Shown: positions 7,712-15,985 of the stretch, piece after piece
Position numbering within the stretch: the first letter of the stretch is position 1
Layout: each line of letters begins with the position of its first letter
Source of the DNA: Chitinophaga parva
GTDB lineage: Bacteria; Bacteroidota; Bacteroidia; Chitinophagales; Chitinophagaceae
DNA length: 64,000 nt
NCBI RefSeq assembly: GCF_003071345.1
Contig: NZ_QCYK01000002.1
Location: 992,001-1,056,000, forward strand
Direction: 5' to 3'
Notes under the pieces: generated by a model
Seen by the model: the letters and a program-made list of their open reading frames with translations, nothing else
What the model was told of the DNA's origin: nothing
Databases searched by the model: none
Translations under genes and position numbers: made by a program

Positions 7712-9397
7712 TTACTCTTTCGGTGCATTCTTATCGCGCGCCGCTTTAAATTCAGAACCAGCCTTCCATTTCGGCCAGCTGTTTTCATTTGCCAGGCGGA
7801 AGCCGATGCTGAACAACAATTGCGTGTCTTCGATCATACCGTCAAAGTTCCAGCTGCTATCCAGTTCATCAAAAGGAGAGTGGTAACGGGTGGCATCAAA
7901 TTCTTCCTTCATTTTTACGCCATAACCTGCGCCATGATCTACAGAAGTGGGGCCGCCTTCAAAATACAATGCGGGAATGCCTGCTTTTGCAAAATTGAAG
8001 TGGTCAGAGCGGAAGAAGGAGCCGGTGAAGGGCTTGGGATCCGGCACCACGGTGCGGCCCTGCCTGGCGGCAGCGTCTTTTGCGTAATCGTCCATATCGC
8101 TTTGGCCATAGCCGATCATCACTACATCCTTGGTGCGGCCATAGTTATTCATCTCATCCACGTTCAGGTCTGCCACGGTTTTATTTATTGGGAAGAGGGG
8201 ATGGGTAGCGTAGTATTCAGAACCCAGTAGGCCCTGTTCTTCGCCTGTTACTGCCAGGAACACCACGGAGCGCTCCGGCTTGTGCTGGGCTGTGGTGAAA
8301 GCTTTGGCCAGTACCACCAGCGCGGCGGTACCGCTGCCGTTGTCCAGGGCGCCATTGTAGATGGAGTCTTTTACGCCCGGTTTCAGCGGGCTTTCACGTG
8401 GCTCACCAATGCCGAAGTGGTCCCAGTGCGCAGAGTAGATCACGGCTTCATCCGCCTTGGAAGTACCCGGCAACACGGCTACTACGTTATGCGAAGTTGA
8501 TTTTTTCAGGGAGTTGTGCAGCACAAAGCTGGTGGTCAGGTGCAGGTCCACCGGCTTAAAGCCCGGATGGTGGGCCTTTTCCATGAGGCTATCGCCCACA
8601 CCGGCCAGTTGGAAGATCTTCTTCGCAGCATCGATGGTCACCCAACCTTCCAGCTTAGCGCGGGAAGCGTAGTTATCTTCCGCCTGCAGTTCCAGGCGTG
8701 CACCGCTCCAGCCGCCGCGTACTACATCCCAGGGATAGCTGGCGGGCGCGGTCTCGTGCACGATGATCACGCCTGTAGCGCCCTGGCGGGCCGCTTCCTC
8801 GTATTTATATGTCCAGCGGCCGTAATAGGTCATGGTGTGGCCTTTGAACAGCGTGCTGTCTGTAAAGCCAGGATCATTCACCAGCACCATTACGGTCTTG
8901 CCTTTCACGTCCAGCCCTTCGTAATCATTCCATTTATATTCCGGCGCCACAATGCCAAAACCAGCAAACACGATCCCGGAATTATCCGCACTAACGGTAG
9001 TGTCTATACGCCGGGTGGTAGCCACATAGTCATCCAGGTATTTGAGGGATACGCTGCCTTTTGCGCCTTTGATCACCAGGGGGCCGTCCGGTTTGGTGTT
9101 CACTTCCACCATGGGTACCTCCTGGAAATAGCTGTTGCCATTGCCCGGCTTCAGGCCCAGGGCTTTAAACTGGTCTTCCAGGTAATGGATGGTCAGGTCT
9201 TCGCCCGGGGTAAAAGGTTTGCGGCCCTGGAAAGAATCGGAGGCCAGTACGGAGAGCTGCTTTACAAAAGCATCTTTGTTGATCTCCCTTACTGCCGCGC
9301 TATCCGGCGTACTGGCGTCTCCGCCCGCACCGCCCTGGTTGCAGCTGCAAGCCGCCAGGACCCCGCCGATCAGGAGGGAGTTGATGAGTTGTTTCAT
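7712..9397 (-). CDS. M28-family metallopeptidase lipoprotein
   Basis: This is a 561-residue exported zinc aminopeptidase-like protein. The N-terminus has a lipoprotein signal with lipobox LAAC (Cys17), so it should be membrane-anchored in the periplasm or outer membrane. A PA-like insert occupies roughly residues 140-280. The M28 catalytic core shows the co-catalytic metal ligands in order: HWDHFG, GALDNGSG, TGEEQGLLGSEYY, NVDEMN and FFRSDHFNFAKAGIP. Family members cleave N-terminal residues from peptides, with a two-zinc centre. It is a single gene; the GTAC-unit inverted repeat lies directly upstream of its start and may hold or overlap its promoter region. Confidence 0.92.
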   Translation of the reverse strand: MKQLINSLLIGGVLAACSCNQGGAGGDASTPDSAAVREINKDAFVKQLSVLASDSFQGRKPFTPGEDLTIHYLEDQFKALGLKPGNGNSYFQEVPMVEVNTKPDGPLVIKGAKGSVSLKYLDDYVATTRRIDTTVSADNSGIVFAGFGIVAPEYKWNDYEGLDVKGKTVMVLVNDPGFTDSTLFKGHTMTYYGRWTYKYEEAARQGATGVIIVHETAPASYPWDVVRGGWSGARLELQAEDNYASRAKLEGWVTIDAAKKIFQLAGVGDSLMEKAHHPGFKPVDLHLTTSFVLHNSLKKSTSHNVVAVLPGTSKADEAVIYSAHWDHFGIGEPRESPLKPGVKDSIYNGALDNGSGTAALVVLAKAFTTAQHKPERSVVFLAVTGEEQGLLGSEYYATHPLFPINKTVADLNVDEMNNYGRTKDVVMIGYGQSDMDDYAKDAAARQGRTVVPDPKPFTGSFFRSDHFNFAKAGIPALYFEGGPTSVDHGAGYGVKMKEEFDATRYHSPFDELDSSWNFDGMIEDTQLLFSIGFRLANENSWPKWKAGSEFKAARDKNAPKE

Positions 9398-9416
9398 GAG
9401 GTGAGTTTAATTGATT

Positions 9417-9579
9417 GTACAACGTACAGCGTACAGCGTACAACGTACGATTGCATTATTGGGTGATTTTGTTGTGAGACTACAATTTAGTGCTTTTTGA
9501 AATCATTGCACATAGCCGGTTGCGGGCCGGGGACATTGTACGTTGTACGCTGTACGCTGTACGTTGTACGCTGTACGTT
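9417..9579. repeat. 32-bp perfect inverted repeat built of 7-bp GTAC units
   Basis: The left arm 9417-9448 is four in-phase 7-mers, GTACAAC, GTACAGC, GTACAGC, GTACAAC, plus GTAC. The right arm 9538-9569 is its exact reverse complement, and two further units (GTACGCT, GTACGTT) continue to 9579. The 89-bp spacer has no open frame of note. The element fills most of the gap between the M28 peptidase start and the MocR gene end. It could form a very stable cruciform or RNA hairpin. Confidence 0.9.
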
Positions 9580-9581
9580 CT

Positions 9582-11009
9582 TCAATACATATTCCTGATC
9601 AACTTCCCCAGCGTCCTGAACGCGTCATCTACCTGCTTGCTCCAGGGCGTGCCGTAACTGATGCGCAGGCAGTTATGATAGCGGTCCTGCAGGGTAAAGA
9701 TGCGCCCGGGTGCAATGCTGATCTTTTTGCGCATGGCCTGCTGGAAAAGTTCATAGGTATTTATGCGTTTATCCAGTTCTATCCAGAGCACAAATCCGCC
9801 CTGGGGGCGGGTTACACAGGTGTCTTCCGGGAAGTAATCGGCAATGGCCTGCTGGTAGCGCAGGCACTGGGTGTGCAGCATTTTGCGCATGGTGCGCAGG
9901 TGGTGCTCGTAGCGCCCGTTTTCCAGGAAAAGGCCTACCGCCGCATGCGTGAGGGACGTGCAGGCAATGGTCTGGAACTGCTTCAGGCGCAGCACTTTTT
10001 CCTTGTACTTACCCGGGATGCACCACCCCGCGCGGTATCCCGGGGCCAGTGATTTGGAAATAGAATTGCAGAGCAGCACGTTGCCCGTTTTGTCAAATGT
10101 TTTGCAGAGCAGGGGGCGTTCCTTGCCAAAGTACATGTCGCCATAGATATCATCTTCAATGAGGGGGATATCAAATTTTTCGAGGATATCCACCAGTTGC
10201 TTTTTATTCCGGTCCGGCATGCAGGAGCCCAGGGGATTGTTGAAGTTGGTCACAAACAGGCAGGCCTTTATTTTAAAGCGGGGAATGGCTTTTTCCAGGT
10301 AATCCAGGTCCACGCCGGTCACCGGGCTGGTAGGCACTTCCAGTACTTTGAGGCCCATGTGGTGTGCCAGTTGCAGGGCGCCGCAGTAAGCGGGGCTTTC
10401 CAGGGCAATGGTATCGCCTGGCTGGGTAGTGGCGCCCAGGCATAGTTTCAGGGCATCCATGCAGCCATGGGTGGTCACCACATCATCTTCACTCAGTGCA
10501 CCGCCCCAGTGGATGCTCATGCGCGCTATCTGCCTGCGGAACAGTTCATTGCCCTGCACACTATCATAGTGCACGCCGTGGCCGGATGTGGTGCGTAGTG
10601 CCTGCGTGAGGGCTTTGCTCAACCTTGCATCCGGCAGCAAACCTTCCGCGGGGGCGGCAATGGAAAAGCGGAGCACATCGCTGGCCTTCATGTCGCCAAA
10701 TATTTCAAACATCATATCGCCCACGCTTACATCCGATGCTTTCTTTACCGGGGTGCAGGCCTGGGGCATCTGGGGCAGGCGCCGGCTGTTGAACTGCACG
10801 TAGTAGCCGGATTTGGGGCGGGGCGCTATCAGTCCTTTGGATTCCAGGTGGTAATAGGCCTGGAAAGCAGTGCTCATACTGATACCCTGCTCCTTGCTCA
10901 GCACGCGCACGGAGGGCAGTTTGTCCCCGATCTTGAGCACTTCTTTTTCAATGAGCTGCTCCAGTTTATCTGCTACCTGCAGGTATAAATGTTCGGCGGT
11001 CTTTAGCAT
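9582..11009 (-). CDS. MocR/PdxR-type regulator (GntR wHTH + aminotransferase)
   Basis: This 475-residue protein fuses an N-terminal GntR-type winged helix (residues 1-75, with KLPSVRVLSKEQGISMSTAFQ typed as the recognition region) to a fold-type I PLP aminotransferase-like domain. The PLP-binding lysine lies in SISKSLAPGYRAG, and the Asp partner in LIEDDIYGDMYF. MocR proteins are transcription factors that bind PLP or a PLP-aldimine; known targets include pyridoxal synthesis and amino-acid or polyamine genes. It is divergent from the DinB/glycosylase genes, with about 135 bp between the starts, so an autoregulatory site may lie there. I cannot name its target. Confidence 0.9.
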   Translation of the reverse strand: MLKTAEHLYLQVADKLEQLIEKEVLKIGDKLPSVRVLSKEQGISMSTAFQAYYHLESKGLIAPRPKSGYYVQFNSRRLPQMPQACTPVKKASDVSVGDMMFEIFGDMKASDVLRFSIAAPAEGLLPDARLSKALTQALRTTSGHGVHYDSVQGNELFRRQIARMSIHWGGALSEDDVVTTHGCMDALKLCLGATTQPGDTIALESPAYCGALQLAHHMGLKVLEVPTSPVTGVDLDYLEKAIPRFKIKACLFVTNFNNPLGSCMPDRNKKQLVDILEKFDIPLIEDDIYGDMYFGKERPLLCKTFDKTGNVLLCNSISKSLAPGYRAGWCIPGKYKEKVLRLKQFQTIACTSLTHAAVGLFLENGRYEHHLRTMRKMLHTQCLRYQQAIADYFPEDTCVTRPQGGFVLWIELDKRINTYELFQQAMRKKISIAPGRIFTLQDRYHNCLRISYGTPWSKQVDDAFRTLGKLIRNMY

Positions 11010-11145
11010 AACGGTGAATTCTGATCTGGTATAAAGCTAAAGAATTTAAAACTGTTTGTTCCGCGATTTTAGACGGAATGCCCATTCAGGTGCTACACCT
11101 TTGCCCCCTGGCAGTTAAACATTGCGGACCATTTTTTGAAGCGTA

Positions 11146-11661
11146 ATGCAGATATTTGAAGTCCGTTTCACCTCAAAGCCATCCGCCATGTTATATCCTG
11201 CTTTGCAAGAGCGCCTCAACACACAGCACCTGGCCCTGGTGCACATTCTACAGGGATTGCCGGAAAGCCGCCTGCTGCAGGAGGTGAGGCCCGGTAAGTG
11301 GAGTATCCACCAGCAGGTATGCCACCTGGCCGCCATCCAACCGGTGTACGGGCAGCGTTTTATTGCCATAGCAGAAAGCACCGGGCCTGTTATATTGCAG
11401 CAGTACGTAGGGGATGTGGACCCCTTTTTCCTGGAGCTTTGCGGGCTGCCCTTGCCTGCTGTGCTTTCCACCTTGTCAGAAGGCCGGCTGCAACTGCAGG
11501 AACTGGCCCAGGGCTTCACCGCATCGGATTTTGGCAAGACCTGCGAGCACCCGCTCTACGGCCACCTGTCCCTTCGTGAGCTGCTGGAATTTTTTGTGCT
11601 CCATGAAGCACATCATTTATTTGAGATCTTTAAAATGGCGCATCTTAAACCGTCCAATTAA
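11146..11661 (+). CDS. DinB-family protein
   Basis: This is a DinB/YfiT-like four-helix-bundle protein of 171 residues, or 157 if the start is the in-frame ATG at 11188 (MLYPALQERL), which fits the family N-terminus better. Signature pieces are KWSIHQQVCHLAA in the first half and the metal-binding histidines of VLHEAHHLFEI near the end. Members are metal-dependent proteins, some thiol transferases, often DNA-damage-induced in Bacillus relatives. It is followed after 9 bp by an AlkA-like DNA glycosylase, so the two are co-transcribed and a role in response to alkylating or electrophilic damage is a reasonable inference. Confidence 0.82.
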   Translation: MQIFEVRFTSKPSAMLYPALQERLNTQHLALVHILQGLPESRLLQEVRPGKWSIHQQVCHLAAIQPVYGQRFIAIAESTGPVILQQYVGDVDPFFLELCGLPLPAVLSTLSEGRLQLQELAQGFTASDFGKTCEHPLYGHLSLRELLEFFVLHEAHHLFEIFKMAHLKPSN

Positions 11662-11670
11662 CCAGCCACC

Positions 11671-12594
11671 ATGCGCATCCCGATCGCCCATCCTTCCCAC
11701 TTCAATTTCCCGGAGATACTTCGCTTCCTCAGCCGCTCAACGCGCGAGTGCCTGCACTACGTGGAAGACGGGCATTTGTTTAAAATGATCGCGGTACAGG
11801 AAGTGCCGTTGCTGATGGATATCCGTTATAAGGAAGGCGCGGCCTACCTGGATGTGGATGTGATAAAGCCGGACCCTGTGCCCATGGAATGGGCCGCACC
11901 CGCGTTGGCGGCAGCCGCAGCGCCGGTACAGGCACTGCTTACCCGCTGGCTGCACCTGGATGCAGACCTGCGCCCATTCTACACTTTTGCTGCAACGGAC
12001 CCTGTACTGGCGCCGCTGGTGCGCGATTATCACGGTTTGCGCCTGGTGGGCGTACCAGACCTGTTTGAGTCTATCACCTGGACGGTGATGGGGCAGCAGA
12101 TCAACCTGGCCTTTGCCTATACCACCCGCAAGCGTTTTATTGAAACACTCGGTTATAGCGTGGAGCATGGAGGCCGCACCCATTACCTGTACCCCAAACC
12201 CGCCGTGGTAGCGGCCGCCCAACCGGAGCTGCTCCGGGAAATGCAGTTCTCCCGCGGTAAGATCACCTACATGCAAAACCTTGCACAACAGATTGTGCAA
12301 GGCCAATTCTCCGCTGCGCTGGTAGATGACGCCCCTGATTTTGAAACCGCCAAAGCTGCGCTGGTGGCCCTCAAAGGCATAGGTAACTGGTCGGCCAATT
12401 ACGTGTTGATGAAGTACGCCCGCTATCCGCAATCCCTCCCGCTGGAAGATGCAGGCCTGCACCAGGCCCTGCGCCGCTATCACCACCTTCCCGGCAAACC
12501 CGCGCTGGACGAGGTAAAGCGCCTTACCGCCCATTGGGGGCCGCATGCTGCTTACGCCACCTTTTACTGCTGGCATTCCCTCTTTGAAGTATAA
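11671..12594 (+). CDS. AlkA-like DNA-3-methyladenine glycosylase
   Basis: This is a 307-residue HhH-GPD DNA glycosylase of the AlkA type, which excises alkylated purines in base-excision repair. An N-terminal domain (about 1-110) is followed by the helical core with FESITWTVMGQQINLAFA, the helix-hairpin-helix ALKGIGNWSANYVLM, and the catalytic Asp260 in LPLEDAGLHQAL. There is no iron-sulphur cluster motif, as expected for AlkA. It forms a two-gene unit with the preceding DinB gene (9-bp gap). Confidence 0.9.
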   Translation: MRIPIAHPSHFNFPEILRFLSRSTRECLHYVEDGHLFKMIAVQEVPLLMDIRYKEGAAYLDVDVIKPDPVPMEWAAPALAAAAAPVQALLTRWLHLDADLRPFYTFAATDPVLAPLVRDYHGLRLVGVPDLFESITWTVMGQQINLAFAYTTRKRFIETLGYSVEHGGRTHYLYPKPAVVAAAQPELLREMQFSRGKITYMQNLAQQIVQGQFSAALVDDAPDFETAKAALVALKGIGNWSANYVLMKYARYPQSLPLEDAGLHQALRRYHHLPGKPALDEVKRLTAHWGPHAAYATFYCWHSLFEV

Positions 12595-12730
12595 CAGATC
12601 CCTGTTGTAACATGAATCTGATCTGGTCAAAATAAAAATATCTGCATCTGTTTTGAACCGGTAAATTGTTTCACTTTTGTATCGTCAATCAAACATTCAC
12701 ACCACCGATGCAACGCAACTCATACAAACA

Positions 12731-13171
12731 ATGCCTGTAAGTACCACTGCATATGTAATCCGCGAACTGGCCACCCTGGCCGATATGGAGGCGAACCACG
12801 CCCTCCTGCAGCACCTCAATCCCTCGCTGCAGGCGGTGGCTTACCGCACCATGCTGGAAGACATGATCCCCAATGGATACAAACAGGTGGCGGTGTATGA
12901 CGGAGATGAAGTGATTGGCCTCTCCGGCTATTGGATCATTACCAAGCTCTATTGCGGCAAGTACATCGAGATGGACAACGTGGTAGTAAACCCGGCCTGG
13001 CGCTCCAAGGGCATTGGCCGCCTGCTCTGCAACTGGATAAAGGAAAAGGCGAAGATGTCGGGCTGCAAGTCCATCCATCTGGACGTGTACGCCCACAATA
13101 AACACGCGCACCGATTCTATTTCCGGGAAGGATTTATGATAGAGGGCTTCCACATGATACAATACCTGTAG
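12731..13171 (+). CDS. GNAT-family N-acetyltransferase
   Basis: This is a 146-residue GNAT acetyltransferase from the ATG at 12731 (MPVSTTAYVIREL); a TTG at 12677 in the same frame is less likely. The acetyl-CoA-binding motif A is visible as VVNPAWRSKGIGRLLCNWIKEK, i.e. the R/Q-x-x-G-x-G/A pattern, followed by HLDVYAHNKHAHRFYFREGF, the usual motif B with the N-x-x-A-x-x-F/L-Y element. The acceptor substrate is unknown. A hairpin follows the stop. Confidence 0.88.
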   Translation: MPVSTTAYVIRELATLADMEANHALLQHLNPSLQAVAYRTMLEDMIPNGYKQVAVYDGDEVIGLSGYWIITKLYCGKYIEMDNVVVNPAWRSKGIGRLLCNWIKEKAKMSGCKSIHLDVYAHNKHAHRFYFREGFMIEGFHMIQYL

Positions 13172-13196
13172 ACGTTGATTGAACGCAGTAAGCAAT

Positions 13197-13228
13197 CAGA
13201 TCGTCTGCAGCAAACAAAAGACGATCTG
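13197..13228 (+). terminator. hairpin after GNAT gene
   Basis: CAGATCGTCT and AGACGATCTG form a perfect 10-bp stem with a 12-base loop between the GNAT stop and the transporter start. There is no long T-run, so it may be an attenuating hairpin and not a full terminator. Confidence 0.5.
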
Positions 13229-13248
13229 TTACTTAACGCTGACTTTTA

Positions 13249-14172
13249 ATGCTACCGCGTATGCAACGCACCACTAAAACACCCGCCTACATCGCACTCT
13301 CACTGGTAAGTATATTCTGGGGTACCACTTTCCTGGCTTCTCACATTGGCGTAAAACACTTACATGGCATCATGCTGTCCGGCGTGCGCATGGCCGCAGC
13401 CGGCGCGCTGCTCACCGGCTTCTTCTTGCTGCGCGGGGAGAAGATCCCCGGGAAACCCGTGCTGGGGCGGCTTTTCATCATAGGCCTCATCATGCTCTTT
13501 GGCAGCAATGGCCTGCTCACGTGGTCCATGGCCTACATTCCCAGTGGCCTGGGCGCCATCATTGCCGCCACGGTGCCCATCTGGGTCACCATCTTCAGCT
13601 TCTTCCTGGTAAAGCGCGTAAAACTGGCGCCCATGCTCATTGCCGGTATGGTACTGGGCTTCCTGGGCGTGGCCGGTATCTTTTACAACTACATCAATGA
13701 CCTGCTCAATCCACAGTTCCGCTTCGGTATCTTATTATGCTGCGCGTCCTGTATGTTCTGGGCACTGGGCTCCGTGCTCACGGCGCGCTGGGCCATAAAG
13801 ATCAATTACCTCTACGGGGCCGGCTGGCAAATGCTGCTCAGTGGGGTAGTGATGGTACTCACCTGCCTGTGCACCGGCATTTACCGCCCGCACGACGGGC
13901 TGACCATCGATCTGTGGGAAAGCTTGCTGTACCTCATTTTCATAGGTTCCGTACTCACGTATTCCGCCTATGTATTTGCACTCAATAACCTGCCACCATC
14001 CCTGGCATCTGTATACGCGTATATCAATCCCATCGTAGCCGTGATCCTGGGCTGGATGATCCTTGATGAATCATTCACCTGGCTCATGGGCCTGTGCGGC
14101 GCAGTAACGATCGGAGGGGTGTTCCTGGTGAACCGCTCTTTCGCCAAACAGAAAAGTTACGAGCAGGCATGA
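13249..14172 (+). CDS. EamA/DMT-superfamily transporter
   Basis: This inner-membrane protein of 307 residues (303 if started at the ATG at 13261) has about ten hydrophobic helices in two EamA repeats. The first repeat includes SIFWGTTFLASHIGVK and SNGLLTWSMAYIPSG, the second AYVFALNNLPPSLASVYAYINPIVAVILGW, a stretch typical of drug/metabolite exporters. Such carriers export amino acids, metabolites or toxic compounds by exchange or proton antiport. The substrate is unknown. The gene lies between an acetyltransferase and a DinB gene, a small stress/detoxification-like neighbourhood. Confidence 0.9.
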   Translation: MLPRMQRTTKTPAYIALSLVSIFWGTTFLASHIGVKHLHGIMLSGVRMAAAGALLTGFFLLRGEKIPGKPVLGRLFIIGLIMLFGSNGLLTWSMAYIPSGLGAIIAATVPIWVTIFSFFLVKRVKLAPMLIAGMVLGFLGVAGIFYNYINDLLNPQFRFGILLCCASCMFWALGSVLTARWAIKINYLYGAGWQMLLSGVVMVLTCLCTGIYRPHDGLTIDLWESLLYLIFIGSVLTYSAYVFALNNLPPSLASVYAYINPIVAVILGWMILDESFTWLMGLCGAVTIGGVFLVNRSFAKQKSYEQA

Positions 14173-14241
14173 TTGGACTACTTAAATGAAAACATTTGGA
14201 CTACTAAACTAGTCCAGTAACCCGATAAATTTGTACCAGCA

Positions 14242-14712
14242 ATGACACCTGTTTTATCCGCTACCACCGCCGCCCTGCGGCAAGCCACCGGCACTGCCAC
14301 GCCCCGCTTACTGGCCCTTAACCCGGAGCAGCGCTTAAAGTGCCCTGCGCCCGGCAAGTGGAGTAAGCAGGAGATCGTAGGCCACCTGGTAGATTCCGCG
14401 GTGAACAACATTGCCCGCTTTGTACGCCTGCAACAGCCGGAGGATTGCATCACCGGCCCTGTGTACCAGCAGGATCACTGGGTGAAGGCGCAGGCCTACC
14501 AGGAAGCAGACTGGCAACAGCTGGTGCAGTTATGGAATTTGATCAACCTGCATATAGCGCACCTCCTGGACCAGGTGCCGGCAACGGCCCTGGAAAAGGT
14601 GATGCATTTCAATGGCGCCCGCGAAGACGCCACCCTGCATTACCTGGCCACGGATTACCTGGATCACCTGCAGCGCCACCTGCACCAGGTCTTTGACAAC
14701 GACACGATTTAG
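14242..14712 (+). CDS. DinB-family protein
   Basis: This 156-residue DinB-like protein resembles the one at 11146 in architecture but is distinct in sequence. Visible features are KWSKQEIVGHLVDSAVNNIARF in the first half, DHWVKAQAYQEADW in the centre and YLDHLQRHLHQVF at the end, which supplies the metal-ligand histidines usual in the fold. Function within the metal-dependent DinB group is unassigned. A hairpin with a nine-base-pair stem follows the stop. Confidence 0.82.
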   Translation: MTPVLSATTAALRQATGTATPRLLALNPEQRLKCPAPGKWSKQEIVGHLVDSAVNNIARFVRLQQPEDCITGPVYQQDHWVKAQAYQEADWQQLVQLWNLINLHIAHLLDQVPATALEKVMHFNGAREDATLHYLATDYLDHLQRHLHQVFDNDTI

Positions 14713-14722
14713 ATTAAGATAG

Positions 14723-14763
14723 ACCAGATGCTCAGGCTGTATCAACAGTAACGGGCATCTGGT
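14723..14763 (+). terminator. hairpin after DinB gene
   Basis: ACCAGATGC pairs with GCATCTGGT around a 23-base loop, followed by TACTTTA. It is a modest terminator candidate. Confidence 0.45.
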
Positions 14764-14806
14764 TACTTTAAAATGACATCTAACCAGCAACCCAGTAATC
14801 GCTTTT

Positions 14807-15247
14807 ATGAACATAGTCACCGCCACTCCCGCGCACCTCGACATAGCTGCCGGTTTATTCAACGCCTACCGCACCTGGTACCACCAAACGCCAGACCTGG
14901 AAGGCGCTACCGACTTTATCAAAGCGCGTTTGCAACAAAACGACAGCGTGATCCTGCTGGCAGAAGACAACGGCCGGTTCATTGGCTTCACACAGTTGTA
15001 TCCTGTTTTTTCTTCCGTGCGCATGTGCAAAGCCTGGATGCTCAATGACCTGTTCATAGAAGAAGGTCACCGCGGCAAGGGTGCCGGCAGCCTGCTGCTG
15101 GATGCCGCCCACACCATGGCCCGTAACACCGGCGCCGGCTGGGTGATGCTGCAAACAGATATTGTGAACACGCCCGCCCAGGCCGTATACGAGCACAAAG
15201 GCTACCAGCGTGATGCACATTGCTATTATTATTACCTCGATCTTTAA
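14807..15247 (+). CDS. GNAT-family N-acetyltransferase
   Basis: This is a 146-residue GNAT acetyltransferase. The acetyl-CoA site is DLFIEEGHRGKGAGSLLLDAA (motif A, with H-R-G-K-G-A-G), and the later element VNTPAQAVYEHKGYQR is typical of motif B. The N-terminal part (VTATPAHLDIAAGLFNAYR) resembles acetyltransferases acting on small amines or amino acids, but the substrate cannot be set. Confidence 0.88.
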   Translation: MNIVTATPAHLDIAAGLFNAYRTWYHQTPDLEGATDFIKARLQQNDSVILLAEDNGRFIGFTQLYPVFSSVRMCKAWMLNDLFIEEGHRGKGAGSLLLDAAHTMARNTGAGWVMLQTDIVNTPAQAVYEHKGYQRDAHCYYYYLDL

Positions 15248-15356
15248 ATGGCTATCAATTTATCTAAGCCTGCCAGCCGGGAAATAAGCCTCTCTTTCCG
15301 CCAATAGTTGAAGTAATACACACACTATTTCCCGGCGCTTGCTTATTTTTGATACC

Positions 15357-15911
15357 ATGGAAACGCAGCAGAACCCATGGACATTACTGTCTCACAAAAT
15401 TGAATACGAAAACCCCTGGATCCGTGTTACAGAGCACCAGGTGCTGAACCCGGCCGGCAATCCCGGCATTTACGGCGTGGTGCATTTCAAGAACATTGCC
15501 ACTGGTGTGGTAGCGTTGGATCACGACAACCATATTTATTTAGTGGGCCAGTACCGCTTTCCCCTGAACCAATATACCTGGGAACTGCCCGAAGGTGGCT
15601 GCCCCGAAGGCCTGGACCCGCTGGAAGCTGCCAAACGGGAGCTGCTGGAAGAAACCGGCCTGGTAGCCCAAACCTGGACCCCGCTGCTCCGCATGCATTT
15701 ATCCAATTCCGTGAGTGATGAAGACGGCTACCTCTTCCTGGCCCGCGGCCTGAGCCAGCACGAAGCGGAGCCCGAAGAAACAGAAGCCCTGCACATAAAA
15801 AAGGTCCCCTTTGAAGAAGCCTATGCCATGGTAAATGAAGGCATCATCACAGATGCTGTGAGCGTGGCAGGGATTTTAAAAACAAAGCTGTTACTGCTGG
15901 AAGGGAAGTAG
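15357..15911 (+). CDS. Nudix hydrolase (ADP-ribose-pyrophosphatase-like)
   Basis: This is a 184-residue Nudix hydrolase from the ATG at 15357 (METQQNPWTLLS); an in-frame TTG lies 18 bases earlier. The Nudix box is visible as GGCPEGLDPLEAAKRELL plus EETG. The REUxEExGU part is intact, but the first Glu of GX5E is Leu. The region before it, VGQYRFPLNQYTWELPEG, is typical of the ADP-ribose/GDP-mannose pyrophosphatase branch. It would hydrolyse a nucleoside diphosphate linked to a sugar. The sequence TATTTTTG at 15344-15351 matches the Bacteroidota -7 element and would give a nearly leaderless transcript. Confidence 0.88.
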   Translation: METQQNPWTLLSHKIEYENPWIRVTEHQVLNPAGNPGIYGVVHFKNIATGVVALDHDNHIYLVGQYRFPLNQYTWELPEGGCPEGLDPLEAAKRELLEETGLVAQTWTPLLRMHLSNSVSDEDGYLFLARGLSQHEAEPEETEALHIKKVPFEEAYAMVNEGIITDAVSVAGILKTKLLLLEGK

Positions 15912-15985
15912 GACAGCCGCGGCCTGCTTGCGTACCCAAACCCTCCCCACACCGCAAACCACCTTTTTTTCCGTTCTTTGCACCA

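Noticed and set aside
9417..9579. CRISPR-like array
   Set aside because: The unit is 7 bp with no spacers between units and the two arms are inverted, not direct; no cas genes are nearby.
9543..10052. Plus-strand frame beginning MYAVRCTLYAV
   Set aside because: It is a repeat-derived start followed by the antisense of the MocR gene, with no family features.
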